From the NCBI RefSeq assembly GCF_026262505.1, contig NC_067206.1, positions 1,984,001 through 2,048,000 on the forward strand: a stretch of DNA of 64,000 bases. Direction: 5' to 3'. The translations under genes and the position numbers were made by a program. This document shows, piece by piece, positions 12,401-20,979 of the stretch; the first letter of the stretch is position 1, and the number at the start of each line of letters is the position of its first letter. Source of the DNA: Trichomonas vaginalis G3. Its lineage: Eukaryota > Parabasalia > Trichomonadida > Trichomonadidae. Below the pieces are notes generated by a model. The model saw only the letters and a program-made list of their open reading frames with translations. It did not search any database and was not told where the DNA came from.

Positions 12401-13321
12401 CTCCCAGAAGCTGTTTAGCTGGTTTGTGGTGTAGTGGCCGTAGTACCAAAGGCGGGAAAGTAGATGTGCGAATGGTTCGACAAGATTATGATGCATGTGA
12501 GCAATTAAAAAATTTATTATGTTGTCTTGTTGTATTTTCTCAATTAAATCTTTGTGTAGTTTATGTAAATTTGATATATACATCAATCCTCTAAATTGCT
12601 TGCTCAGATATTCGGATTTTATGTAACGAAGTGAAATATTTGTTTCAAATTTATCTATTTCTTTCCTAAATGATCTCGATGCGCTTTTCCTGAGGATTGA
12701 CAATTCTGTCTTTATGTTTTTCTCGTTGACAATGCGAATAGTTTTTTCGTCGAGTTTGTTAATTTGTTTTTGTATTCGAATAAACGCAGCAGAATGGAAT
12801 GCAGCATAATCGGTGGGCTTTATTATGTTACTCCCTTGCTCATATATGTAAAACATAGTATCAATAGTCTCGAAAGCAATATTTTCGTCTGTATTAAGTT
12901 TTTCAATAAAAGCAGCACAAGCACCTGTTTGTAGATAGAAATCAGTTGTTAATCTATATCGTATTTTCTTATGAAAGTCATTTAGTTGTGCAATAATTTC
13001 TTGGACTAAATCATTCATTATAGAAGTAAAGCCTTCAAGATTCTTATTTGAATCAACAAACTGTTGATAGAACCGCTGAATATCTTTACATGTAAAAAAA
13101 TATGTTAATATGTAGTAATGCATCAATTTGACCGAATCTTGATGCGAATTCTCCTTTTTGAGTAACTCCGTGTATAGAATATTGGATGCCGAGGAGTAAT
13201 CTCGTGTTATTATGAGCTGAGAGGCTTTTTCAATGGCCTCTTGCACTCGATTTTCCATCCAAAATTTTATAAAAAAAATAGAAGTAATTTTGTTGACACT
13301 GGCACTTTTTACTTCGACCAT
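6410..13321 (-). CDS. Giant ubiquitin-specific protease (C19 family, USP9X/USP24/USP34-like architecture)
   Basis: 2303 aa. A USP catalytic domain lies near residues 1088-1405, embedded in very long helical N- and C-terminal regions, as in USP9X/USP24/USP34. The Cys box is NLGCICYLNS with the nucleophile at C1099. The family usually has GNTCYLNS, so the residue before Cys is Ile. The His box is AGGHYFTY with H1336, followed by FNDSHV with D1352, so the catalytic triad is present. The domain ends at YVLFYKK. The expected reaction is hydrolysis of ubiquitin isopeptide bonds; the flanks probably bind substrates. No zinc finger CxxC pairs are obvious in the fingers region. Met1 and Met22 (MENRVQEAIEK) are both possible starts; the hydrophobic stretch between them makes Met22 attractive. 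Confidence 0.85.
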   Translation of the reverse strand: MVEVKSASVNKITSIFFIKFWMENRVQEAIEKASQLIITRDYSSASNILYTELLKKENSHQDSVKLMHYYILTYFFTCKDIQRFYQQFVDSNKNLEGFTSIMNDLVQEIIAQLNDFHKKIRYRLTTDFYLQTGACAAFIEKLNTDENIAFETIDTMFYIYEQGSNIIKPTDYAAFHSAAFIRIQKQINKLDEKTIRIVNEKNIKTELSILRKSASRSFRKEIDKFETNISLRYIKSEYLSKQFRGLMYISNLHKLHKDLIEKIQQDNIINFLIAHMHHNLVEPFAHLLSRLWYYGHYTTNQLNSFWELTFQQHHSEIGNFFAQWPRLYESIPQDRIGEFWQLITNTKQYPPASYRFLIRISYNCPEFVRKSLLETLWETRDYKVVYAFLPKTKAEKYSYFYKALDIRSINERFSLQVLNHLWESGISSYDEIVNISWNPANYDLLLRLLTNITKNTNYFSHQQFEATKKILVDTNPTTLKNFLSEIRFLLSQEAQSNLLTWACDHGLNSDVVIWIYKNFPSSNSDSLWKLIFDHKRNEISSFVVDNALEIESNEAIMSIINKCSTKVGNIGSLVTLGYLIRKVEDSIDFETLNIRRNLFTPPESLFIVNITGAITKTVKISPSITVATFKKYCSNLINSVDAIVLFENIAISPNHQFANEQKFAVYRKTTTPARQWLHDELPSVIIRRSSVFGQLFQLMNTTNSEIAVNALQLLNLMDTSQSDIENFQNSIICGDFSGLLDITHPLLLQYRLHHLAKLISENNKNFVDNAALPATKSLLNILLNESVRNEQYVGMLIRCISMLMNFEKTKEVFIEIGAERGINSLSNWILDNLRSHQIQQMYLSISLFTFFNKFVSIDPTPLTKLKDLDELFSLAMFESNMRVASFSHIAFSKLPLENLENLVVKNISKSAHNCSREFFILLKQIADNTQNPSKLFSILFKTLKDNLLIPKDIHLREEIPEDITGELSKPLTDKEETDLKLSVRDLTGNLADSHFVNGIIDSLSILLPKVETDEDGILEQCLEFLVSNILLNTRRYIEKPYLLTQLVLDLTKRTHSHILLQYLTQFLSIYNTDYVANNNYSYLCEMNGPRGIINLGCICYLNSAMQIFFRIKDAKEAILGYCSNDESIDKDDFSQFQLFICQLCYLPCAAVDPSIFVKTWKGFGKKLINTIEQQDSSEFLQSLLDKIDEKVQKKENTSQSVRGTILHVMKGIGNKFQSESRDEFTLLTLEVKNNKNFEDAFKTFLQPDIIQGYNTETELGNIDIERYHYLEKAPDVLLVQLKRFEFDLMTGDRKKLNTYFEFPLVADFSPIMQCPQDSKYSLCGIIVHSGSSAGGHYFTYTREGERWLCFNDSHVQEILMKPEEMIKTMFGGNTTHEIYDPDYNSMKTETCEKTTSAYVLFYKKINESNEAKTQNEREPIELMPKRMVKYFVESVSQMIVHETMANNEVVSLITSLTQIEESSDFIFDYFFKVTNCSDEIRKSIVASASKQEFANFILKKVDFLIDILLKNKNEALRQSTIELANTAMMAANKEISKNFIDVILSKLDTFYDYWRNLDDIFAPILFYEKHIELCDISNYLLDFVLKVDEKIPKTELSEFVRTVKLSRLFECINYILEKTKSYSTYRQKIVSKNLMDRWFTSDQNAFNFSMLVMSLIKDSTEMNNEYFSYLNSQKDQIQPNVVAAHFATACSFSDSLQKNRLQWFYSFIRSKNWNANSVAVFLNETAVRLSHSTVCSLVFSPEIWLEKWLLNNEQIVRNSCENLLYSLVPKCQRINKNVKNLPSEKIPISDIEKLAFSTLFESLKAMFPQMLNQSLQGSGFLLYKKPSDSYISCMTFFDSLSWVVYYGSFQDRVKKEFGGLIAKSAIVLSQLKYNQNCGIISLCHFLYLFEFKFDSNLSQIFINCLSNMVLESEFVNFLSAELLPLLSNSDETSSALLESKLFRHCVFYSLQTSDHFYSDAAISVQHVIESFPLNLSENVAAKIWTMENVKVLFSSKIFVEISRYLVNLVDDGLDGFIKSNMLYLVTSHLSLLLSKSDWQSSFLYSDLFYLFTKRFIDLRKGKTSYFIFNRLSFFIEFCKTSQDLVKTQLKSCLDVTIPQDLSLQLIETVKLMITCDASVIEYLLSPCLSCISNGGWKRLNLESSVRIANLLCQVSKMSPASNIQAKVISTMVNCNFYNTQCSSIILRGNGGFSNENCITLFTLFDGIMRSDENRSSFVCEFLNLMCEVSKSVNKTSTLDIWVSVLFSDVKLGAVSPNLVAKVVNAMLKFETLSQAKTKREITDEQLREFPEKVAKALKYLSHS

Positions 13322-14672
13322 GATTTTTTTTGGAGAAAAAAAATTATGAAATCTAATTTGATATTATATTTCTTATGTTCATTCGGTTCTACTCAGAAAA
13401 ACAAATAAGACTATCAATTCTCTCAAAAAAATTATTTTGGCACCTAAGATTTTGGCTGAATTGTCCCCTTGAACATACTGATCAGGAGTGTTAATAGGAA
13501 TTTTTTTATGAGATAGTCAATAAACTTGTATTTTTGGTTGAAAATTATTACGAAAGGAGGGAATAAGTTTGCTTTTGTTTTAGAAATTTCAAATACTCTT
13601 GAACAGAAGATGTGCCATAGCAGATGTTAGATGAGTTTAGCTCCAATACGAAATGGCACATCTTACAAGGAAATTTCTTCTTTTAACAAGGATTTATATT
13701 AGTTATCTTGTTCTGCAATATCACACAACTAATTGTATCAAAAAAAAATCTTTTCATAATCTAGGTCTTGTCTACAAAATTTTCAATGTTTTCTATCAAA
13801 ATTTGAATTCTCTTTTGATTTGAAGACTAGGAAAATGATTTTAATCAAATTTCCAACCATCTCTTCTTTGAAAATGTTTCTATCTTAACCAGTTTATAAT
13901 ATTTGAATATGGAGACGTAAATTTTATATTAATGTTTAGAATTATGATTTCGAATTAGCAAAATTGTTTGATTCCATTGGTTGTTATATAGAAATTATAT
14001 TGTGATATGAAGAAAAGAATTAATGTGCGTATTGATCACAATACAATATTGATGATAATTGAATTTTTTGGTACATTGTAGAGATCATAAATATTTCAAT
14101 AGTATGGTATTCGAGGTATGTTATGATTGCAAAATTATATTTTATTTTAAATAAATATGCCAAATTATGAAATTCTCCATAATTGATGTAAAATGCATCG
14201 AAAATGCTAATATTATGGATTTACATTATATTGTCTGCCTTACATGCATAGGTAATTTCTCGGTAACATGCCAGTATGTCTCTTCGTGACCCGGTAGTTT
14301 CGATTATAGAATATTTTTTAAAAATTATACATTCTTCAATCCAATCAATACCTTAAGATTGACAAAACCATAATTTTGAACAAATAGTGATATCATGCGT
14401 TTTTCTTCAAGTCATAGAATTGATATCATGGTAAGAAATATTCACTGCAAATTATCCGAAATATAAAATTTTCATACGATAGTGTGGATCGTTCATTTAG
14501 GATAAAAAGACATATTATGATAGTGTCATGCGGTATTCAGATTATATCTAAAGATCTAACATAATCTAATTTTTTCAATTTTCGAAATAGATATTCGATT
14601 TAGGTATAATATATTTTCTTAATGATAAATGATAAAACGATGAAATATAGATTTTTCTTATCAAAATTCAAA
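13322..14672. other. AT-rich intergenic region left of element E1
   Basis: About 1.35 kb of AT-rich DNA with no credible ORF. It lies upstream of the divergently oriented USP gene and abuts the left end of E1. A loose similarity to the sequence outside the right end of E1 (AGTAGTA about 15 bp outside the strong TIR) suggests that the E1 terminus may extend to about 14673. I could not find a matching 5-6 bp target duplication. Confidence 0.55.
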
Positions 14673-14688
14673 AGTAGTAGGATAGGAT

Positions 14689-14763
14689 GGGTTATGTGAC
14701 TTTTTTTGTAAACGTAAGAATTCATACAATATCGAGCGATTTTGTATCATTTTTTTAACATAT
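14689..14763 (+). repeat. E1 left terminal inverted repeat
   Basis: About 75 bp matching the reverse complement of 30207-30281 with few mismatches (for example GGGTTATGTGAC against GGGTTGTGTGAC). It includes the shared stretch GTAAACGTAAGAATTCATAC. Weak similarity continues outward to an AGTAGTA near 14673. Confidence 0.8.
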
Positions 14764-14801
14764 TAATTTTAAAATATATTTATTTTTTTATTCTTACATA
14801 A

Positions 14802-15182
14802 ATGACCCAACAAGTAAAACCAGATAAAATAGATTATCGAATTTTAGAGGATGGTGTTCCTGTTTATATTCAAAGATTTAAAGGGAAGCAATATTATAGA
14901 ATTGTTAATCCTGAATATCTTAAACATTTATTTAAAAAGGAAGACTGTGAATTATTAAACGCTAATGAATATGAAAATGCTAAATCAAAACTGAGATATA
15001 AATATATTGGAAGTGATGAAAGGTGTAAAGATAAAGATAAAGTTTATTCAGTTTCATATAATGAATGGAAAACCAATAAGATAAGAAAACATTTAGGAGA
15101 TTATGGTAAAAGTTCTGAATTCTTTAAATCTAGTATGTACGAGAGAGTAAAAGAAATTAGAAATAATTATTTTCATGAATGA
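14802..15182 (+). CDS. Unknown small protein, left outer cassette of E1
   Basis: 126 aa, basic, rich in K, Y and E, with no membrane segment or recognised motif. The ATG follows a T-rich stretch typical of genes in this element. The gene is present only in the left arm: homology between the two arms begins only at its last three codons (15173), and the right arm has an unrelated segment of about 270 bp instead. It is therefore a swappable cassette just inside the TIR. I do not recognise the function. Confidence 0.55.
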   Translation: MTQQVKPDKIDYRILEDGVPVYIQRFKGKQYYRIVNPEYLKHLFKKEDCELLNANEYENAKSKLRYKYIGSDERCKDKDKVYSVSYNEWKTNKIRKHLGDYGKSSEFFKSSMYERVKEIRNNYFHE

Positions 15183-15267
15183 AAGATTCACTACCATAAT
15201 GAAATAAAAAATAAAAAAATAAACTTTAAAAATTCATGTCTCAGAATCAACATAGAACTTTAAGAAA

Positions 15268-15636
15268 CTAATGATTATTTGAATTTATGAAATCAATTAT
15301 TTGATTCATTCTTTCTTCAATCTCTTCTATTCTTTTTGTTAAATCATTAATTTTCATTAATGAGGTGATTCTTGATTGAGGAATAGATTTCAAACTAATC
15401 ACCCCTTTTATTTTTGAAATTTTGAATCCATCAACTTTAAACATTTTATTCAATTTACATGTTGTCAATTCTTCAAATAATTTTTTATTATTAGCATAAT
15501 AGTCATTAAATTCATCAACAGATGAAAAAATTTTTATTTCAGTAATTGGTTTAACAACGTTTATTTTTTGTTGAACATTTTCACTTTCATTTATTTCTTC
15601 CTCCTCTGTTTCATTTATTTTTAAAATCGGTTTCAT
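15268..15636 (-). CDS. Small acidic protein with C-terminal coiled coil (E1)
   Basis: 122 aa. The N-terminus is acidic (MKPILKINETEEEE) and the C-terminus is a short coiled coil (DLTKRIEEIEERMNQIIDF). The middle is basic, with a DGFKISKIKGVISLKSIP segment. It could be a DNA- or virion-associated protein, but I do not recognise the family. The right-arm copy at 29496 has a shorter acidic run and a one-base deletion that truncates the coiled coil. It is divergent from the MAAGFFKKLWDG gene that starts 67 bp away. Confidence 0.6.
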   Translation of the reverse strand: MKPILKINETEEEEINESENVQQKINVVKPITEIKIFSSVDEFNDYYANNKKLFEELTTCKLNKMFKVDGFKISKIKGVISLKSIPQSRITSLMKINDLTKRIEEIEERMNQIIDFINSNNH

Positions 15637-15702
15637 TTATCATTAAATAAAAATAAGAATATAAGTGATGAAATATATTTTTTAATTAATATTAAATCAG
15701 AA

Positions 15703-15939
15703 ATGGCGGCAGGATTCTTTAAAAAATTATGGGATGGAATTAAGAAAGCTGCAGGTTGGGTTCATAAAAATATTATTAAACCCGTTGCAAACTTTTTGGC
15801 ACCAGTAGCGAAAACGGCAGGAACTATCATAGGTGGAGTATTAGGTACTAAAGCAGGTAATCCGGCGATGGGAGCACAAGCAGGTAACGCAATTGGTGGA
15901 ATAGCTGAAGGAATACTTAATAAAATAGGAGGTAGATAG
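15703..15939 (+). CDS. Small amphipathic/glycine-rich virion-like protein, paralogue A (E1)
   Basis: 78 aa. The N-terminus MAAGFFKKLWDGIKKAAGW is a basic amphipathic helix. It is followed by a Gly/Ala-rich hydrophobic region (TIIGGVLGTKAGNPAMGAQAGNAIGG). Similar short proteins accompany capsid genes in many Polinton-like and adenovirus-like genomes as membrane-active or core components; this role is inference. The first 11 residues are identical to those of the convergent neighbour that starts at 16173, which implies duplication of the N-terminal module. The right-arm copy is frameshifted near residue 67. Confidence 0.6.
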   Translation: MAAGFFKKLWDGIKKAAGWVHKNIIKPVANFLAPVAKTAGTIIGGVLGTKAGNPAMGAQAGNAIGGIAEGILNKIGGR

Positions 15940-15957
15940 TGGAAAAATAAATTATTT

Positions 15958-16173
15958 TTATCTTAGTATCGGTTGAAGTCTTTGATAAACTTTTTCTCCT
16001 TTATTTAAAACTTCTCTTATTGGGGCAGCTTTTGGCGTTATTGATTCAGCAACGTCACTAATTGCTTCTTTATTCTTAAATATCCAATTTGCTCCTTTCT
16101 TCATTGTTTCCCAAACTTTATGCGCTCCTCTTTTTACTTTATCCCATAATTTTTTAAAGAATCCTGCAGCCAT
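15958..16173 (-). CDS. Small amphipathic virion-like protein, paralogue B (E1)
   Basis: 71 aa. It starts MAAGFFKKLWDKVKRGAHKV, sharing the first 11 residues with the gene at 15703, and continues as a basic amphipathic helix with no Gly-rich tail. The two genes converge with 18 bp between their stops. It is probably a virion or membrane-active peptide like its paralogue. The right-arm copy (28960-29173) is disrupted after nine or ten codons. Confidence 0.6.
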   Translation of the reverse strand: MAAGFFKKLWDKVKRGAHKVWETMKKGANWIFKNKEAISDVAESITPKAAPIREVLNKGEKVYQRLQPILR

Positions 16174-16242
16174 AGTTGATTATTTCATTAAAATTAAAAA
16201 TTCATTTTCATCTTTTAATTTTGATTTTTTATTTAATAATAA

Positions 16243-17883
16243 ATGACGACTAACTATTTGGTGCCAAACACTAAACCGATTAATGGAAATGTGTTTCATT
16301 CATTCGAAAAGATAAATGAAATATTCGCAAAGAATGACGGTAGAAGATATTATAGAGAACTTGAAAGTTCATGCTATGACTCTGATGCTCCATATTTTGA
16401 TGATAAACAAACTCATTTAAGAATTACAAATCCAGCTCATGATGTGAACCAATTAGGTGACACATATATTAAACGCAAAGTTAAAGCAACTCTAGTTTCA
16501 AATAAAGCTTTCACATGTGATGTCGCTTTTAAATGCATGCGTTTATTCGTTGGTTACAAATCATCAAATCAAAGCTTTAAACAATTAGAAGTAGAAACCG
16601 AAAGAGGTGATGCCGGTTATCTTCAGATGGATTGTGCCCGTGAATCTTTCGCATTTGCAACATATAAACCAAAATCAGAAAGGAAAGTTAAAAAGTTTGT
16701 TCATTCGTTATATAATAATGTTCAAAAATATGATAACTCAGTATGTGGTAAATATATTGACCCTTCAGAAGTTTTCAAGAAAGCAAATGAAGAAGTTGAT
16801 GTCACTTTTGATATGATTATTCCGGTAAATGATTTGTTAGCATTTCAGGCGTTCGATGATTATCCTAAATCATTTGGTGATATCATTCTTAAATATTATG
16901 TTTTCAGGGATACTTTAGTATTTTGTCAGGTTGACCCGTTAAGAGTTGCTGATTTACAAAATTACGTTTATGAAAAGATAACTGATGAAAATTATGAAAA
17001 GATTATGAATCATGTTTATAAATATGATCGCAAATTCCAACAAATCGGACTTCCTGCCAAATTAATTACAAGCTTAGCCGTTACATCTGCTGACGCAACA
17101 GTTGATGACGTTATTATTTCATGCACAAAGATGGAAGTTTTAGAGGATAAATGTATTACACCAGGATACGGTTTAATTGAAGAATCAGTTAAAGCAATAC
17201 CACGTTTATTCAGTAAGGAAGATCCATTCATGATTCCAGCTCAACATATTGACGTTCGTTCACTAAATGGAGGTTGCATCACTCCTGAAGGTATCAGCTC
17301 AGATTTCTCATACGCTCTTCATAATGTTACAGATGTTGTGTTAACATTTCCGAAGAATGCAATGCAAAGAACGGTTTTAGAAAATCCAATGCTTCGAGGT
17401 CTTCAGGTCACTATAGATTCCAGAAACTTCCCCGATCAAGCGATGACCACAGTGGGCGACATATTCTTTACACGTATGCTTCAAGCTTCTGATTTAGATG
17501 GAGTGAATGAATGCACGGAAGAATACGAGGACTCATTAACTAGACCACTGAATGATGATAATGGCACACCATTAGCTAGAACATGGAAAGACCAAACTTC
17601 ATTCTTATGCACTATTCCAGTTCAACGTGATGGAGCGGGTATATTCTTTGATGGATTAGAAACTTTCAATTCACAAGTTACAGTACAAGTGAAAGCTTAT
17701 CCAATCATTCAGGGTGAAAATGACACTTACTGTTCAAAGGTGACAAATCCTCCTCAGGTTTGGTTTACTAGGACTACATATTGGACATGGACACCGGATG
17801 AAGGTTTGAAATATCATCCAACAGGTACACCACCACAGTATAGAAGTTCATATGATGAAATATTGATGAATAGAAATGTTTAA
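16243..17883 (+). CDS. Putative major capsid protein (E1)
   Basis: 546 aa, the largest open gene in the arms. It is predicted mostly beta with many aromatic residues and ends in a Pro/Tyr-rich tail (YHPTGTPPQYRSSYDEI). It sits directly before the packaging ATPase, with a 24-bp gap. That position and its size fit the double jelly-roll major capsid gene of Polintons and virophages. I see no diagnostic short motif, because the family is defined by structure, so the call rests on size, composition and gene order. An ATG just after a T/A-rich leader (TTATTTAATAATAA) is shared in style with neighbours. The right-arm copy is broken by a one-base deletion. Confidence 0.6.
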   Translation: MTTNYLVPNTKPINGNVFHSFEKINEIFAKNDGRRYYRELESSCYDSDAPYFDDKQTHLRITNPAHDVNQLGDTYIKRKVKATLVSNKAFTCDVAFKCMRLFVGYKSSNQSFKQLEVETERGDAGYLQMDCARESFAFATYKPKSERKVKKFVHSLYNNVQKYDNSVCGKYIDPSEVFKKANEEVDVTFDMIIPVNDLLAFQAFDDYPKSFGDIILKYYVFRDTLVFCQVDPLRVADLQNYVYEKITDENYEKIMNHVYKYDRKFQQIGLPAKLITSLAVTSADATVDDVIISCTKMEVLEDKCITPGYGLIEESVKAIPRLFSKEDPFMIPAQHIDVRSLNGGCITPEGISSDFSYALHNVTDVVLTFPKNAMQRTVLENPMLRGLQVTIDSRNFPDQAMTTVGDIFFTRMLQASDLDGVNECTEEYEDSLTRPLNDDNGTPLARTWKDQTSFLCTIPVQRDGAGIFFDGLETFNSQVTVQVKAYPIIQGENDTYCSKVTNPPQVWFTRTTYWTWTPDEGLKYHPTGTPPQYRSSYDEILMNRNV

Positions 17884-17907
17884 AATTATAAATTTATTTT
17901 TGATTAA

Positions 17908-18735
17908 ATGGATTTAAATTCATCCACCCCTTATGAAGAATTAGCAGGAGTATATAATACATACGTAGATGATATGATTAATGAAGCATTGAGTGATAAT
18001 AGAAATGCTCTATCTAAGGAAAAATTAATGAAAATTCCATATTCTGAATGTTACTTAAATTCAATCACTGCAGCAATTGGTAAACAGAATAAGGGTAAAA
18101 CATTAACGATATTAAAACAAATTATCATTATTGCTAACACTTCCCCCCATTCACATGTGTTAATTTATATCAACCGTTCAGGTTCACCTTCAGATGATAC
18201 ATTTGAATCTTTAAAGCATTTAATCAAAATTCCAATTATTTATTTATCACAAGAAGAAGCAGAAGATTATTTAAAAAACTTTTTAATGTATAAAGAATTA
18301 TATAATACAATCAAGAAGCAAGGATTAGAGGATAAAATTATTGATAAACAACGGGATGAATTATTTGAAACACTTTCTATTTCAAATTTTGATAGAGAAT
18401 TTTTGCATTCACTCATTTTTCTAGATGATGCGGTGAAATCAAAACTAATAACAAATGAGAAATCATATTTTAATCAGTTATTAACTCAATGTCGACACAT
18501 TCAGTGTTCATTCTTCATGGCTGTTCAATATTTCAAAGCATTAAGCACAAACATTAAATCAAATCTATCAACCCTTTTCATTTTCAGTGGGTTTAGTCGT
18601 CAACAGTTGAACGTTATGCTTTATCAAGTGAATTTACCAATGAGCATTAATGAACTTTACACACAATATCAGCAATTAGGTGAACATGGAAAAATAATAG
18701 TTGATTTAAATAAAGGAAGTGTTAAATTTGATTAA
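17908..18735 (+). CDS. A32/FtsK-HerA-like genome packaging ATPase (E1)
   Basis: 275 aa. A Walker A-like segment (AAIGKQNKGKT, residues 60-70) is followed by a beta strand and helix. Walker B is HSLIFLDDA (residues 168-176) with the expected paired acidic residues. After it comes CRHIQCSFFMAVQYFKAL, corresponding to the sensor strand of A32-type ATPases (compare FNISVVICVQTAKSL in element E2). The role is ATP-driven DNA packaging into capsids. It lies between the putative capsid gene and the next virion-type gene. The right-arm copy carries two one-base deletions. Confidence 0.75.
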   Translation: MDLNSSTPYEELAGVYNTYVDDMINEALSDNRNALSKEKLMKIPYSECYLNSITAAIGKQNKGKTLTILKQIIIIANTSPHSHVLIYINRSGSPSDDTFESLKHLIKIPIIYLSQEEAEDYLKNFLMYKELYNTIKKQGLEDKIIDKQRDELFETLSISNFDREFLHSLIFLDDAVKSKLITNEKSYFNQLLTQCRHIQCSFFMAVQYFKALSTNIKSNLSTLFIFSGFSRQQLNVMLYQVNLPMSINELYTQYQQLGEHGKIIVDLNKGSVKFD

Positions 18736-18775
18736 CTTTTTATAATTAATTTTTATTTTTTATTTATAATTAAAC

Positions 18776-19675
18776 ATGACAGAAATAGCAAATCTTCTAC
18801 AGGTTCCATTAAAACAAGGGACAAACAAAAAGGGTGCATATAATAGAACTATGAAAGTTCCTGATGGAATGAAAGAATTAGTTCATATTGTTGCTGGTCT
18901 TCAAAAAGATGTTAAACAAATGAGAAACGTTTTAACATTACCAGAAGCTCAAGCATATGCCAAACGTCATGGTCCAAATTGGGAAGCACGCGAAGCAGAC
19001 ATTACGGGTCCAAATGGAAAACCTGATGGTATAAATGAAGTTTTCGTTACTGATGGTCAAGGTAATATTAAAGTCATAAATGGTTATAAATTAACTATGT
19101 CTGATTATCCTAAACGTAAAGCATATAATGAACGTTATCCTATACAATTTGATGAAAATGGAAAAGCTGTTAAACAATACATTGGAGAAGGTGAACATGG
19201 TCCAATTAATTCATACCGTCATAATCCATATTCTTATTTCAATGAAGAATTAAATGCTATTGAAGAGGGACCGGGTGGATTACCACGATATTCTAACCAG
19301 TTTGATGGTCAATATGCAAATATTAGACCTGAAATTTCAGCTAAGAAATTCTTTAAAGTTGCTTTATTCGATCCAGTTTTCGCAAATGTTAAAGATGAAC
19401 TTAAACAGCAATTCCAACCAATTATAGTAGCAAGAATTGCATCAGGTGCTTTATCTCAAGCATTCAAAGATTTAATTAAGAAACCATTATATCAGCAACG
19501 AGGTTTAACTTATGATTTAGTTAAGGAATCAGATAAAAGAAAATTTGAGAAATCAAATGATTATAAGAATGCAATTAATGAATATATTAAGTCTATTAAT
19601 TTCGATGAAAATTTGAGAAATCAACTTCATGAACAAATACAGGGAATAATAGATTCAAAAGTTCCAGCAAAATAA
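18776..19675 (+). CDS. Conserved virion-associated candidate with DxNGxxDGxxD-like loop (E1)
   Basis: 299 aa. The middle holds a calcium-loop-like segment ([20 protein letters not shown]) followed by [21 protein letters not shown]. That arrangement recalls a protein family I associate with Polinton-like and giant viruses, but I cannot name it with confidence. The C-terminal third is helical and basic. Residues 1 to about 196 are almost identical to the right-arm copy (25463-26362), but the last 100 residues differ at about half the positions, although flanking genes are nearly identical. Confidence 0.55.
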   Translation: MTEIANLLQVPLKQGTNKKGAYNRTMKVPDGMKELVHIVAGLQKDVKQMRNVLTLPEAQAYAKRHGPNWEAREADITGPNGKPDGINEVFVTDGQGNIKVINGYKLTMSDYPKRKAYNERYPIQFDENGKAVKQYIGEGEHGPINSYRHNPYSYFNEELNAIEEGPGGLPRYSNQFDGQYANIRPEISAKKFFKVALFDPVFANVKDELKQQFQPIIVARIASGALSQAFKDLIKKPLYQQRGLTYDLVKESDKRKFEKSNDYKNAINEYIKSINFDENLRNQLHEQIQGIIDSKVPAK

Positions 19676-19708
19676 AAGTTTAAATATATTTTTTTTATTC
19701 GATTATAA

Positions 19709-19961
19709 ATGAGAAGACGTTTCACTAGTCAAAAGAACACTAACGCAAAAGCAGAGATTACGGTTGGTTATAACGTAAATGATGATAAATCACGAATTAT
19801 TCAAAATGTTAAAGTTAATGTTAGCCCTGAATTAACAAGGTCAGCAACTCAACCAAATTTATTAACTCGTGACTTACCGAAGAATGAGGAGAATGAAGAA
19901 AACCATGAGAATGGAGACCCAATCATTTTATCTGAACCTGGTAAAGAACCTGTTGAAATTC
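19709..19961 (+). pseudogene. 5' fragment of the MRRRF gene cut at the palindrome junction
   Basis: The first 84 codons match the intact 223-aa gene on the other side (24707-25378). At 19961 the arm homology ends and the frame runs into unrelated sequence, continuing open to 20137 as a chance fusion in a different frame from the helicase. The left copy is therefore a truncated gene created by the rearrangement. The N-terminus is basic (MRRRFTSQKNTNAKAE) and Asn/Glu-rich. Confidence 0.75.
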
Positions 19962-20979
19962 TTGCTTTAAATCTGATTCTCCAGATGTTTTCTCAACGTT
20001 TCAGGGTTATAAATACAACATTCTTGAAAAGCCTGATTACTCAAAAATTGAGATGTTTATGGATTTCATTAAAGAAGCCATTTGTGATAATAACGATGAA
20101 ATGTATAAATACCTTCTCGGCTGGATTGCATCAATGATTCAACATCCTGGAATCAAGAATGAAACAGCAATTATTTTGAAAGGACTTCAGGGAACAGGTA
20201 AAAACAGATTTACAGACATTATTTCTGAACTTCTCGCTGGTTATTCATGTAAAAACATTACTGAAATAAGTGAGCTAACGGGTAATTTCAATTCGGTTGT
20301 TGAAAATAAAATGTTTCTTGTACTTAATGAACTCAAGAATGTTGGTGAAGATAGACTCGCAAACTTCAACGCTTTGAAATCAATTATTACGGATAATCAA
20401 ATTAGAATTAATGAAAAGAATCAACCCAGAAGAACTGCTCAGAACGTTGCAAACTTCATTTTCGTAACTAACAACGTCTACCCTGTCAAAATTGAAGTTG
20501 GAGACAGAAGATACGTAGTTTTAAGGGTTAATGGTAAATTCAAGGGTCAATTTGATTACTTCAAGAATTTAATGGATTCATGCACTAAGGAATTTTATGA
20601 TAATTTACTGACGTATTTTATGCAATATGACCTTTCATCATTTAATGTACGAATCATTCCGATGACTGAAGCCAAACAAGATTTAATTGAGTTATCAACA
20701 AATCCTTTAGATGTATGGATAAATACACATTATGATGAATTGTGTGCAGGTATGACGTGTGAAAATGCTCTATTCTGCAAACCATCAGACATGAAAGACA
20801 AGAATTTCCAAATGAGTATTAAGGATAAATGTGATAGGAAACATAGAAGAATAGACGGTAAACAAACATGGTGTTATGTTTTGAAAGAAGAAATGAAAGG
20901 ATTATATAAACAGGTTGAACCAAACGATAATGATGATTCATTTACTGACGATGAAATACCTGTAAATGAAGCTTTATAA
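19962..20979 (+). pseudogene. Superfamily 3 (D5-like/DUF5906-type) helicase, 5'-truncated
   Basis: The frame is open from the junction at 19962; its first ATG is at 20053. Walker A is KGLQGTGKNRF, followed by VENKMFLVLNEL (Walker B, with N-E in place of a double acidic pair) and NFIFVTNN (motif C with Asn). Together these define an SF3 replicative helicase. Just upstream of the Walker A the DVFSTFQGYKYN segment matches the conserved lead-in of D5-like helicases. The primase and N-terminal domains are missing: the gene is cut exactly where the left arm begins. The C-terminus is acidic (DDSFTDDEIP). The domain could fold, but the gene is probably not a complete initiator. Confidence 0.75.

Larger units (their letters stand above)
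15173..19961 (+). repeat. E1 left arm of the inverted duplication
   Basis: About 4.8 kb nearly identical to the reverse complement of 25126-29940. Homology starts at TCATGAATGAAAG and stops abruptly after GTTGAAATTC at 19961, inside an ORF. The exception is a strongly diverged block at about 19382-19680. All left-arm ORFs up to 19675 are open; several right-arm equivalents are frameshifted. Confidence 0.9.
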
